This document shows, piece by piece, positions 1 through 7,160 of a stretch of DNA of 64,000 nucleotides. The notes beneath the pieces were generated by a model. It saw only the letters and a program-made list of their open reading frames with translations. It was not told the DNA's origin and did not search any database. Numbering within the stretch: position 1 is the first letter of the stretch; each line of letters starts with the position of its first letter. A program made the position numbers and the translations under genes. Source of the DNA: Bradyrhizobium frederickii (lineage in GTDB: Bacteria; Pseudomonadota; Alphaproteobacteria; Rhizobiales; Xanthobacteraceae); NCBI RefSeq assembly GCF_004570865.1, contig NZ_SPQS01000008.1, positions 1 through 64,000 on the forward strand, in the 5' to 3' direction.

Positions 1-209
1 ACGGTGGGTTCGGCGATCCGACTCCCGCCGCCCGGACCGAAAACATCGGCAGCGCTGCCTTCGAGCTGGGCCTTCCACGATGTGATCTGATTGGGGTGAA
101 CGTCGAACTGCTCCGCCAGTTGCGCCAGCGTGCGGTCACCCTTGACGGCGGCAAGTGCCACCTTCGCCTTGAAAGCCGGAGTGTGGTTCCGCCGTGCTCG
201 TCTGCTCAT
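1..209 (-). CDS. IS3-family transposase OrfA, N-terminal part (cut by window edge)
   Basis: The minus strand opens with ATG at 207-209 behind a good ribosome site (AGGAGA). It encodes a protein starting MSRRARRNHTPAFKAKVALA, followed by a helix-turn-helix region (QLAEQFDVHPNQITSWK, about residues 32-48). This is the standard N-terminus of IS3-family OrfA, the DNA-binding subunit that is fused to OrfB by frameshifting to give active transposase. Only 69 codons are inside the window. Whether the element is intact cannot be seen. Confidence 0.85.
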   Translation of the reverse strand, partial: MSRRARRNHTPAFKAKVALAAVKGDRTLAQLAEQFDVHPNQITSWKAQLEGSAADVFGPGGGSRIAEPT

Positions 210-296
210 CGTCTCTCCTGATTCGCGGGTCAATCTTGCCCGCCGTCAGGCAGAAACTCCACTTATCGCGCTGTTCAGATTTGCGGGACCAGCTCA
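1..296 (-). mobile_element. IS3-family insertion sequence, one end only
   Basis: The element enters from the left edge of the window and ends near base 296. The boundary is placed where the sequence changes from the untranslated end of the element (reading TGAGCTGGTCCCGC inward on the minus strand) to coding sequence of a phage tail-collar gene. It carries the start of the first transposase gene. The far end, the second transposase frame and the partner inverted repeat lie outside the window, so the exact terminus is inferred. Confidence 0.7.
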
Positions 297-621
297 CAGC
301 ACCTACCTCGGTGCGGCTGGTGATCAGTTGGGATCGGCCGGCGGCGCTCAAAGCCACACGCTCTCCACCTCGGAAATCCCGTCTCACAATCACACTCTGA
401 CAGATCCTGGTCACGGTCACACCATTTCTCCTCCACTCTTCCGCGGCTTGGCGCCTGCAAATTCCGGCTCTTTTGCTTGGCCCGCCGGATCTACGGCTTC
501 TGCCGATCTCGCGCTCTCAAACAACACAACCGGAATCTCGATTGCTGCGGCTGGTGGCGGAGGCGCCCACAACAACGTTCAGCCAACGATCGTTGCCAAC
601 AAGCTGCTGAGGATCATCTAG
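297..621 (+). pseudogene. Phage tail-collar/tail-fibre protein, C-terminal remnant
   Basis: About 107 codons encode the C-terminal end of a phage tail-collar domain protein: TYLGAAGDQLGSAGG, then the His-rich SHNHTLTDPGHGHT block, a Ser/Ala-rich linker, and the terminal NNVQPTIVANKLLRII typical of collar proteins. The upstream coding part is missing because the IS3 element abuts it. An open frame continues back to base 130 but is IS sequence there. Collar proteins sit at the tail tip and often carry receptor-binding tails; this copy is a relic of a prophage or tailocin-like element. Confidence 0.75.
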
Positions 622-789
622 ATCGCTAACAGATCCCGCGCGGTGCTACGGCTGGCATTGGTCGATCATCAAATGCGGCTGGGCTCGGCTTCCGTTCGTG
701 TCTTATTCCGGCAAGCGCGTTCTTTGGTATGCCGGATGGCGCCCGCAAGCGGCGGGCTGGGCATAAAATTTATCATTCATCTGAATTGA

Positions 790-1212
790 CTACTTGCGGC
801 GCCGAAACGGCAACACCCGTCCGGCTGAGTTCGATGGCGGTCTGGGGGGAGGATCGGGCTCGGGTGTTTCGGGATCAATGCCGTACAGATCAACCAGCGA
901 GTGACCTACCTTTCGCCAGCGAGCCTTTTTGTAGAAGCCTTCATAGTACCAGAGTTCGGTAAACCGAGCATCTTTCCACGGAACGTCGCTGCTTTCTTCC
1001 TCGTCATCGTCGTCATCGTCCTTGCTTCTCGGCAGGGGGATTTTCACAGCCGGCCCGTCCCAGATCACTCCCCCGGGACCTAGCAGGCGATATTCGCAAT
1101 GCTCGGGGTCTAGGACTTCATCAATGAGGTAAGCCAATTCAAGCGTATTCGACGCGAAGAACACGCCTACAAGGTCATGCTCCTTGATTGTTCGGACGAG
1201 GTACGCAGGCAT
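790..1212 (-). CDS. Hypothetical protein with acidic Asp/Glu run
   Basis: A 140-residue soluble protein that I do not recognise. The start at 1212 is chosen over one four codons upstream because TTGGAG lies at the right distance before it. The N-terminal half looks like a compact alpha/beta domain (YLVRTIKEHDLVGVFFA). The middle has an uninterrupted acidic stretch of six Asp and three Glu, and the C-terminus is proline-rich and ends RRRK. No signal peptide or membrane segment is seen. It stands alone between the phage relic and the next gene, in accessory DNA. Confidence 0.6.
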   Translation of the reverse strand: MPAYLVRTIKEHDLVGVFFASNTLELAYLIDEVLDPEHCEYRLLGPGGVIWDGPAVKIPLPRSKDDDDDDEEESSDVPWKDARFTELWYYEGFYKKARWRKVGHSLVDLYGIDPETPEPDPPPRPPSNSAGRVLPFRRRK

Positions 1213-1351
1213 AACCAGCTCCAAAAGGCCGGATCATTCCTCAGAAGAGGAGGCAAATCAATCTGGCCTCGCCTACGACCCTTCGGATATTTCCGAAAGT
1301 TCGCCTGCTACCCGGACAAATTGCGTACAATGTGGAATGCGGAGGGGGACG

Positions 1352-1726
1352 ATGATCTATAGAATCGCATTGGCAATCTTTTCGACCGCGGCAACCTTTA
1401 TAAGCGGGCCGGTGAAGGCGGACACGCTTCGCTGGGTTTGCAAGTACGATGTAATGGCCTCGCCGGCAGGAGTGCAGCGAGAAAGTTTTAGGCTCGAGTT
1501 TGCCTTAGACAGTTTGACGAAAAAGGCCGTCCTGATCGGCAATGCCGGAATGTCCGATGTTGCCGTGCTCAACGGTGATCAGGCCATAACATTTGCAGAG
1601 ACATTGGGTACAGGCGTAATTCAGACGACTTCAATTAGTCACAGGGACGGAAAGTCGGTGCACAGCCGACATTCCATCTTGGGAGGCAGCTTCGTTCCTT
1701 CCCAATACTACGGCGTCTGCAAATAA
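1352..1726 (+). CDS. Hypothetical secreted protein, 124 aa
   Basis: The start at 1352 is chosen because GGAGGGGG precedes it and the N-terminus then forms a clean signal peptide (MIYRIALAIFSTAATF..., with cleavage likely after VKA near residue 23). The longer upstream frame has no ribosome site. The mature part is about 100 residues with two Cys (WVCKYDV and the final YGVCK) that could form a disulfide. I do not recognise the family. It would act in the periplasm. Confidence 0.6.
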   Translation: MIYRIALAIFSTAATFISGPVKADTLRWVCKYDVMASPAGVQRESFRLEFALDSLTKKAVLIGNAGMSDVAVLNGDQAITFAETLGTGVIQTTSISHRDGKSVHSRHSILGGSFVPSQYYGVCK

Positions 1727-1735
1727 CGCCCACGC

Positions 1736-2326
1736 CTACAGTTCGCGCGCCATGGCTGGATGGCTGCGATTCTTTACTTTGATCCAGAACTTCTGCCGTC
1801 CGCCGCGGTATGGCCGATCGCGGTGTTTGGAAACAAGCCCTTCAAGTCCCATCCGGCAAGCGGCGCGGAATAGGTCTGGCCCGATCTCACCACGCTCAAA
1901 AGGCGCAACGGTGATACCGTCCGGACGGCGCGCCAACAATCGCTGCAAGTTCGTCTTGCGGAGGTGAAGCGGCAGATCGCGCAGATCGTCGCCTGCCATG
2001 GCGAGCACGTCGAAAGCATAAAGCTGGACTTGGTGGTCGTGCTTGCGGGAGTGGAGTGCATTGAAGTCCGAGACCCCATCCACGCCAAGGATTACCGCTT
2101 CTCCATCGATGACAAATTGCTTCTGCCGATTTTTCAAGGCGGCCTCAGCGACCCAGGGATAGCGCTTGGTCCAATCGCTCCCGTTGCGAGAGAGCAGACG
2201 CACGCGATCGTTCTCCCGGATGACCAGCATCCGGTAGCCGTCGTGCTTTACCTCATGGATCCAGTCCGGTCCTGACGGGACCTGCTTGCCGGCGGTGGCC
2301 AGGCAGAGCTCGTACGCCATACGCAT
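1736..2326 (-). CDS. Minimal ATP-dependent DNA ligase (adenylation domain only)
   Basis: The 196-residue protein is a LigD/LigC-type ligase nucleotidyltransferase domain. Visible motifs in order are motif I EVKHDGYR with the catalytic Lys near residue 27, LLSRNG, IDGEAV, YAFDVL, EGLVSKH and FWIKVKN. The C-terminal OB-fold and motif VI are absent, so it is about two-thirds the size of a full LigD ligase domain. Such short forms are, as I recall, common in rhizobia. It would seal nicks or assist end joining, or only adenylate. No Ku gene is adjacent. The start is weakly supported by a ribosome site. Confidence 0.75.
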   Translation of the reverse strand: MRMAYELCLATAGKQVPSGPDWIHEVKHDGYRMLVIRENDRVRLLSRNGSDWTKRYPWVAEAALKNRQKQFVIDGEAVILGVDGVSDFNALHSRKHDHQVQLYAFDVLAMAGDDLRDLPLHLRKTNLQRLLARRPDGITVAPFERGEIGPDLFRAACRMGLEGLVSKHRDRPYRGGRQKFWIKVKNRSHPAMAREL

Positions 2327-2411
2327 AAACCGAAGATAGGCACTTCGGCTGCATTTTACGAATCAGGAACAAGCAGCAATGGCGCGCGTGGTTGGGGCAC
2401 TCGCAAATGCA

Positions 2412-2446
2412 ACGGCCCCAGCCATCTAAGGCTGAGGCCGTTTTTT
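2412..2446 (+). terminator. Rho-independent terminator hairpin, orphan
   Basis: ACGGCCCCAGCC and GGCTGAGGCCGT (one mismatch) pair around a 6-base loop and are followed by TTTTTT on the plus strand. No plus-strand gene ends just upstream. It lies in the gene-free gap 2327-2786, where I see no other support for a gene. Confidence 0.6.
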
Positions 2447-2786
2447 ATATTCCGTTCGGAACGACTCTCAACCTCGCGAGTCGTATCCAAGCTCCCGATC
2501 AACCCCAAGTCAAAAGCCCCCCATCGGGAGTAAACCTTCCCCAAGGTTGGCGACCTCTGCGTCCCCACGCGGAGGTCGTTTGCGTGGATACAAATAGAAA
2601 AAGGCCACCCGAAGGCGAAACGCTGGCCGCGCTTTCGGTAAAATGGTGTGCTGCGCCGACGTGGCCATCCAAAGTGCGGGTGGTGACCATCTCGCCGCAG
2701 AAACAGCGCGCGTCCCGTCCGGGCGTTGAGTCGGCAACGGCATAGGGGCTTCAGTTCCTTCTTTCAGCGCGTGAGCGCGCCGAAGA

Positions 2787-3023
2787 TTAGAAACTCGCAC
2801 TCGACAACAACAGAACTGCACCGATTGCCACAAGTAGAATGCCCGGCCAGTTTGCGCCAAGCCCCAGGAATCGCACGCCCCGCCTTGAGGGCTCGAGAGT
2901 GTCGGGAACCGGTCCGGAGGAACGTGGGCGGCTGAGCGATCCCGACCAAATAGCACTGCGCGCCATATATAAGATGCCGCCGAGAACGAGCAGCGCGCCG
3001 AACACCAGCAGGATATCGCTCAT
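2787..3023 (-). CDS. Small inner-membrane protein, 78 aa, two TM segments
   Basis: Starts MSDILLVFGALLVLGGILYM, giving a first membrane helix at about residues 3-20. A polar loop rich in Ser, Arg and Pro follows, then a second helix (ANWPGILLVAIGAVLLLSS, about 57-75). GGGAG lies upstream of the ATG. The family is not recognised and no partner gene is adjacent. Function unknown. Confidence 0.6.
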   Translation of the reverse strand: MSDILLVFGALLVLGGILYMARSAIWSGSLSRPRSSGPVPDTLEPSRRGVRFLGLGANWPGILLVAIGAVLLLSSASF

Positions 3024-3179
3024 AACCCGAAACTCCCGGGTTCGTGGTCGCCCCGATCACAACCTCCCTCAACGCGCGCGGCACTTCAAAGGTCCTACGC
3101 GGCAACATCAGCACATCATCGACGAGCTCGCGCGCATCTGAGATCGGAGCACGATTGATCTTATGAAGGAGAAGCTTGA

Positions 3180-3272
3180 ATGCGCCTGATCCAGCTCCTC
3201 ACCTGGACGCTCAAGCTCAAGGCGTACCGCTATCTGCTCAAGGCCAGCATGTCGCTGGCGCTACTCCTTTGA
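3180..3272 (+). CDS. Candidate 30-aa small protein
   Basis: An ATG at 3180 follows AAGGAG at about 8 bases and opens a 30-codon frame (MRLIQLLTWTLKLKAYRYLL, then KASMSLALLL). The product is basic and strongly amphipathic or hydrophobic, as in small membrane-associated peptides. A 12-bp perfect hairpin starts 18 bases after the stop. Good ribosome site plus terminator argue that this is a real transcription unit. No homologue is recognised. Confidence 0.35.
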   Translation: MRLIQLLTWTLKLKAYRYLLKASMSLALLL

Positions 3273-3290
3273 GCCCTAAAGATTGAAAAG

Positions 3291-3331
3291 GGCGCTGCCG
3301 GACTCCAAATGCCAGTCCCTCCGGCAGCGCC
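3291..3331 (+). terminator. Perfect 12-bp hairpin after the 30-aa frame
   Basis: GGCGCTGCCGGA at 3291-3302 is the exact reverse complement of TCCGGCAGCGCC at 3320-3331, and TTGTCTC follows. It fits a terminator for the small frame just upstream. Confidence 0.5.
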
Positions 3332-3406
3332 TTGTCTCAAACTGAGTTCTGAAATCCCAGTTCGTTTCGACTGGGCAATGGTCATGCCACAGGCTTCTGA
3401 CAGCGC

Positions 3407-3430
3407 CCGCCGGTTCACGCTGGCGGGCCA
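3407..3430. repeat. Hairpin carrying a 20-bp sequence repeated at 4245-4264
   Basis: GCCCGCC and GGCGGGC pair around a 10-base loop. The 20 bases CGGTTCACGCTGGCGGGCCA at 3411-3430 recur exactly at 4245-4264. Both copies are in the gene-poor accessory stretch. The rest of the gap 3273-3591 shows no gene I can support. Confidence 0.55.
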
Positions 3431-3591
3431 TTGTTCTCCGTTGCTAGAAAGTTCCTATTCGGGGCTGGGTACTGTCCGTATTTAACCCCCAGTGTCCTAA
3501 GTTGAATTTGGGGGTGTCCTAATTCGCAATCGGGAACCGAACCGTTGATGTGCATCAATCGTTTCCGACTACAACCGGCCGCGATTGATGC

Positions 3592-3732
3592 ATGGGCAAG
3601 GAAACCCCGAACGCACCCAAGGACCCGAACGCCGATCAAGAGAAGGCGACGGAGGACCTTAAGCAGGTTGTCCGCGAGGACATCGAGGAGCAGCGCGCCC
3701 TTATTGAGAAGCTACGTCGCAAGATGCAGTAA
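3592..3732 (+). CDS. Small charged coiled-coil protein, 46 aa
   Basis: The frame from ATG 3592 encodes an N-terminal Pro/Asn/Lys-rich tail (MGKETPNAPKDPNADQEKAT) followed by a highly charged helix rich in Glu, Arg and Lys with heptad-like spacing (DLKQVVREDIEEQRALIEKL) and ending RRKMQ. The amino-acid pattern is clearly coding. A terminator hairpin lies about 50 bases downstream. No strong ribosome site is seen. Family not recognised; a small oligomerising or adaptor protein is possible. Confidence 0.5.
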   Translation: MGKETPNAPKDPNADQEKATEDLKQVVREDIEEQRALIEKLRRKMQ

Positions 3733-3783
3733 GGCCGGCACAACCGGATAAATCGCTTTTAGGTTGTTTACAGAACAAAAAAA

Positions 3784-3807
3784 GCCGCCTCAGTTGGCGG
3801 CCTCTTT
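3784..3807 (+). terminator. GCCGCC/GGCGGC terminator hairpin
   Basis: A 6-bp GC stem with a 6-base loop, preceded by a run of seven A and followed by CTCTTT, so it could work in both directions. It follows the 46-aa gene. Confidence 0.5.
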
Positions 3808-3814
3808 CATCAAG

Positions 3815-3885
3815 CCCGTAGTTCTCCGCTCGGAGAACAAAACCCCGTGCCCCGTAATTCTCCGGCCCAGAACAGATGGTGAGGA
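3815..3885. repeat. Imperfect tandem duplication containing a palindrome
   Basis: CCCGTAGTTCTCCGCTCGGAGAAC at 3815 contains the perfect palindrome GTTCTCCG-CT-CGGAGAAC (3821-3838). A degraded copy, CCCGTAATTCTCCGGCCCAGAAC, follows at about 3851. Apart from the hairpins noted, I see nothing in 3733-4489. Confidence 0.45.
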
Positions 3886-4182
3886 ATAACGCACCCGCTT
3901 TGTTCTTTCTGTGTGTATTTATAAGCGGAACACTGAGCTAAGGCCGCCTCGGTGGCGATAGGAACGACTCTTCAGCCGAGAGAATTGAGATTTCGGTCTG
4001 TGGCGCGACACTCCAGATGTTGCGACATCCACCCGGGACGGCCCATCGTCCGAACGCGCGTTTGGCGGTGGGTCGGTTCTCGCGGCTAGTTGGCTCTCTT
4101 TCCCACTCCGGGAACTAGCGGCAATCGGGTGGATTGGTGCTGTGCTCCGGTTCAAAGCCCCCTTGGTGCCGGAGCGTTTCCA

Positions 4183-4220
4183 ACGGCCCCAGCCGCCGCC
4201 CCCTGCTGGGGCCGTCGTTT
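4183..4220 (+). terminator. Strong 11-bp terminator hairpin, orphan
   Basis: ACGGCCCCAGC at 4183-4193 pairs perfectly with GCTGGGGCCGT at 4205-4215 and CGTTT follows. The stem is nearly the same as that at 2412-2441. No supported gene ends just upstream. Confidence 0.55.
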
Positions 4221-4489
4221 GTGCGCAGCGCTCCGCTGATCCGGCGGTTCACGCTGGCGGGCCAACGAAAAAATGACCCAGCCGCTGTCTGGACGGCTGC
4301 GAGCTACCGAAGGAGGGTCACCAGTTCTTCGGCAGACGTGAGAGGCCAACCGCCGCGAGGAGGGCACGTTCCTAGACGAGTGCTTTGCCGCGCGAAGCGT
4401 TGTCGCCACTGTGATTTGGGCCGGTCGGCGACCTATGGTAGTATGACAGCGGTTCTCACCTATAGTTATTTTTGGCAACGGAGCCCGAA

Positions 4490-4684
4490 ATGATTACCGC
4501 CGCAGCCTGCCAAGAAGCAGCAGAGCGCTACAAAGCACTTTCCACAAATCCAGGTATTTCAGCCTCGCGGGCTTCCCTTTTGAAGAACATCGCAAAGAGC
4601 TTCGCCGGCTTGGCCACCCAATTGGACAGACTAGCAGCACTCACAAGAGACGAAGGTCGTCGCTCTGTAAACGGTCCGCCTTAG
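4490..4684 (+). CDS. Small conserved helical protein, 64 aa
   Basis: The ATG at 4490 follows ACGGAG. The product (MITAAACQEAAERYKAL, then a Gly-Ile-Ser turn, then a helix RASLLKNIAKSFAGLATQLD) matches the layout of a small protein I recall as frequent in Bradyrhizobium and relatives: a helix, the GIS(x)RA turn, a long helix, and an acidic or basic end. Function unknown. It converges with and overlaps the next gene by 4 bases. Confidence 0.6.
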   Translation: MITAAACQEAAERYKALSTNPGISASRASLLKNIAKSFAGLATQLDRLAALTRDEGRRSVNGPP

Positions 4685-4920
4685 TGGGCGGTGTCTTTCG
4701 CGCCCATGATCGCAAGCCGTGGGTTGCCCCGATCAAAGTCAGGCCGCACGTCCGCACCGCGGCTGCCGCACCCCTGACAGACGAACTTGGGCTCGATATC
4801 AGACAGCCGCACCGCGTCCGGCCACGGGGCGGCGTCCAAGGCGACATGGTGGCCGCAATGGCAATAGACCAAGACTCCGGACAGACCCATTGAGCGCATC
4901 TCGCCAAAGGTGATCTTCAT
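4681..4920 (-). CDS. Small zinc-ribbon-like protein, 79 aa
   Basis: Starting at MKITFGEMRSMGLSGVLVYC, the protein has a CxCGHH pair (YCHCGHH) and a later CxxC (FVCQGCGSRGADVRPDF), the two knuckles of a zinc ribbon. It looks like a conserved rhizobial family of unknown function. An upstream in-frame ATG at 4971 adds a low-complexity Pro/Arg stretch and is less likely. The stop overlaps the convergent 64-aa gene by 4 bases. Confidence 0.6.
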   Translation of the reverse strand: MKITFGEMRSMGLSGVLVYCHCGHHVALDAAPWPDAVRLSDIEPKFVCQGCGSRGADVRPDFDRGNPRLAIMGAKDTAH

Positions 4921-5111
4921 TGGCCGCCCGTCAGGGTGGGTAGGTGTAGGGCGTCGGCGGGGGAGGGGCATACAAGTAACGAATCCACGTTCTGAGTCGA
5001 GATCCGATGTCAGTAAAATGATACCTCCCGGGCTCAGTCATTCTTCCACGTTGGCTTGTTCAGCTTTGCAAGGTAATTACGCTGGTTGTGCCGCCTGGGG
5101 GCCGGGGGATA

Positions 5112-6230
5112 ATGATAACCATTGATCTGAACGCGCGAATTTTAACGGAAGAGCATAATGTTTACGTCGTCCGACCAGGAAAGGGGTTCCGCCTTTACCG
5201 CGAGTTTCGAGAAAACAGTAGCCTCATAGCCGAACTACCGGGGCTCAAACTAGAGCCCGACGCACCGCTCAATGATCAAAACCTGAGGCGGCGTGTCAAC
5301 CGCTCCAGGGCCTTTCGCGCCTGGTACAGGCGCGGCCAGCCGGCCGATGATCGTCCGTCCGGCAAATTGGGTGATTACGGCGACGGGGGCGGCAACAGTG
5401 CGGCCCAGCTAGAGGGGCTGGTTCGGACATACTACGAGAAAATAAAGCGGGGCGATCTCGTCATCGTACCCCCGAGGGCCTATATGGATGAGGTCCTGAT
5501 CGGGGAAGTCCGCTCTTCTGGTTCCAAGTACGAGACCGAGAAGGTGCCTCGCCTGTTTGGCAACGAAGACCTTCCGGCGCGAAATGTTCGTTGGTTGGCT
5601 AGGCTGCCCAAAACCGAGCTTCCTTTTGCAATCTTGGATGCGCTACAAAAGCCGAACGCCGCGTTCATTGTGGAGCGCTCTCTACGAGGACAGTTCTACA
5701 AGCTGGCGTACGGCAACTACTCGATCAATGATCTCTATTCGGCTCGCTTCGAAGTAACCAGCGCGGATTTCGATACCTTCGATGACGCCTTGCTTCAAGG
5801 CTTTTTCAATTTCGCTGCGGCGAATACGAAGGCGATTGCCGAGGATAGAGAAGATGAAGTCAAACACTTTGAGCAAGCTGCCTTCATTGATTCAGGCGAC
5901 TATCTTGCTCAGCTGCAAACAAATATTAATTCGCCCGGATTTATTTCTCTCATTGGGCAGAGAATTACTCCTCTCGTTACGTCCGTTCTGTTCATTATCG
6001 CGATCGACATCGGAGCGGACGCAGTGGCCCAAACCGAGGCGGGTAATATGATCATGACAAACTCGAAAGCTGCCGCCAACGATTCCTGCACGGCAGAAGT
6101 GGCGAAGCAGGCATTTCGGCAGATCCAGCTTCTGGGTCTCGACGGATGGCCGGCCGCATGCGAGCGAGCAAGAGAAGTGGCCAAGCGAACCGGCCTCAGG
6201 AGTCCAGCAACTGTTAAACGGGATAACTAG
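5112..6230 (+). CDS. Restriction-type PUA/EVE-like sensor protein with a membrane segment (candidate defence gene A)
   Basis: A 372-residue protein. The start at 5112 is chosen for GGGGG about 6 bases upstream; a GTG at 5088 is an alternative. Residues 114-190 read GDLVIVPP...VLIGEVRS...VRWLARLPKTELPFAIL, the pattern I know from the N-terminal regions of Mrr-like restriction endonucleases and related DNA-modification readers (GDLVxxP, iGeV, vRWL.xxiP). Residues 215-275 are acidic and helical. Residues about 286-304 form one hydrophobic segment (ITPLVTSVLFIIAIDIG), followed by a Cys-containing tail. I see no nuclease motif. It forms a unit with the next gene 2 bases away. Base composition is less GC-rich than the neighbours, in keeping with transfer. 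Inference: a modified-DNA sensor tethered to the membrane. Confidence 0.6.
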   Translation: MITIDLNARILTEEHNVYVVRPGKGFRLYREFRENSSLIAELPGLKLEPDAPLNDQNLRRRVNRSRAFRAWYRRGQPADDRPSGKLGDYGDGGGNSAAQLEGLVRTYYEKIKRGDLVIVPPRAYMDEVLIGEVRSSGSKYETEKVPRLFGNEDLPARNVRWLARLPKTELPFAILDALQKPNAAFIVERSLRGQFYKLAYGNYSINDLYSARFEVTSADFDTFDDALLQGFFNFAAANTKAIAEDREDEVKHFEQAAFIDSGDYLAQLQTNINSPGFISLIGQRITPLVTSVLFIIAIDIGADAVAQTEAGNMIMTNSKAAANDSCTAEVAKQAFRQIQLLGLDGWPAACERAREVAKRTGLRSPATVKRDN

Positions 6231-6232
6231 CC

Positions 6233-6718
6233 ATGATCGAAGCGATCAAAAAGCTCTTTAGAGAGCATTGGTTGGCTGCGCTCACAGGCGTGATCGGCCT
6301 GTTGATCGGCGGCCTGTCATCCGACTACGCCAACTTTCGGGCCGCGAACCGTGAGGCACTCAAGAAGCAGATTGAGGCTAGCGAGAAAGCTGATCATGAC
6401 ATGAACTTGGTGCTTCAGAAGTTTGCCGACAAGGCTCTAGGCAAGAGCGCAACGTCGCCTGAGGACTTGCAGGCGCTCAAGTCAACTGTTCAAGATTCTT
6501 TTGCCGCTGCTGAGCGATTGAGAAATCACTTCCCAAATGCGAAGCATGAAGTAGACGAGTTTGCCGACGCTCTGGTGCGCCTACAGAAATCAGCGGAAAA
6601 CCTTTCTGGTCCCGCCAACGGCAAGGACTTCGTTGAGTCCGTGTCAAAGTACTATGCGTCTAAACAAAACCTCTCGAGCCGAATTGTTGATGCTCAAACA
6701 AAGTGGCGACCGATTTAA
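6233..6718 (+). CDS. Small membrane-anchored helical protein (candidate defence gene B)
   Basis: A 161-residue protein starting 2 bases after the stop of the preceding gene, so translation is very probably coupled. A basic N-terminus (MIEAIKKLFREH) is followed by a single membrane helix (WLAALTGVIGLLIGGL, about 13-30) and then about 130 mainly helical residues with charged, coiled-coil-like stretches (residues 37-75 and 85-125). No enzymatic motif is seen. As partner of the sensor-like protein it could be a membrane effector or an anchor. It converges with the next gene with a 4-base overlap. Confidence 0.55.
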   Translation: MIEAIKKLFREHWLAALTGVIGLLIGGLSSDYANFRAANREALKKQIEASEKADHDMNLVLQKFADKALGKSATSPEDLQALKSTVQDSFAAAERLRNHFPNAKHEVDEFADALVRLQKSAENLSGPANGKDFVESVSKYYASKQNLSSRIVDAQTKWRPI

Positions 6719-7059
6719 GACCTCTGCCACGACGGTAAGTCGGCAACTGCCGGCGGCAGATCGTGCCCCCGCTCGTAAACCAGATCCCAAAGCTCCCAAG
6801 CGACCGCATCATTGACGTCTGCGAGCTTTGCGCCCACTGCCTTTGTGAATGTCCCGTCAAAGGGTGGCCTGCTGCGGATGATCCGGTAGCCACTTAAGTA
6901 GGGATTCGTCGGCATTGGCATCGACGTACTGAGCCGGATGCAAATCAGCGCGGCGAGCTCGTTCGCTTTGAGGGGCGAGAGCCTGGCGTCATCCCGTAAA
7001 ATTTGTGAAACGATGCGCTCAATGCGGGCGCTATCCAATCGGATTTCAGGCACGATCAT
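6715..7059 (-). CDS. Hypothetical soluble protein, 114 aa
   Basis: Starts MIVPEIRLDSARIERIVSQI, then a helical region (DDARLSPLKANELAALICIRL) and an aromatic C-terminal half (VAWELWDLVYERG). No signal or membrane segment. The start is uncertain: TTGGAG touches the ATG directly, and a TTG two codons upstream is possible. Not recognised. It is the last gene before the tRNA remnant and reads away from it. One arm of a foldback lies about 12 bases upstream of the start. Confidence 0.5.
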   Translation of the reverse strand: MIVPEIRLDSARIERIVSQILRDDARLSPLKANELAALICIRLSTSMPMPTNPYLSGYRIIRSRPPFDGTFTKAVGAKLADVNDAVAWELWDLVYERGHDLPPAVADLPSWQRS

Positions 7060-7070
7060 CTCCAATTTCG

Positions 7071-7135
7071 CATTCTGAACGTGGGAAATTCACCAATCCC
7101 GTCAATGCGTGAACGGATCGGGAAAGTTCAGAATG
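7071..7135. repeat. Inverted repeat foldback beside the attachment site
   Basis: CATTCTGAAC at 7071-7080 is the exact reverse complement of GTTCAGAATG at 7126-7135, with a 45-base spacer that itself contains TCCCG and CGGGA. It lies between the start of the 114-aa gene and the tRNA-Arg remnant. It could be an operator, an excisionase site, or a terminator. Confidence 0.5.
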
Positions 7136-7160
7136 AACGTTGGCGATGCTTAGGGACTGG

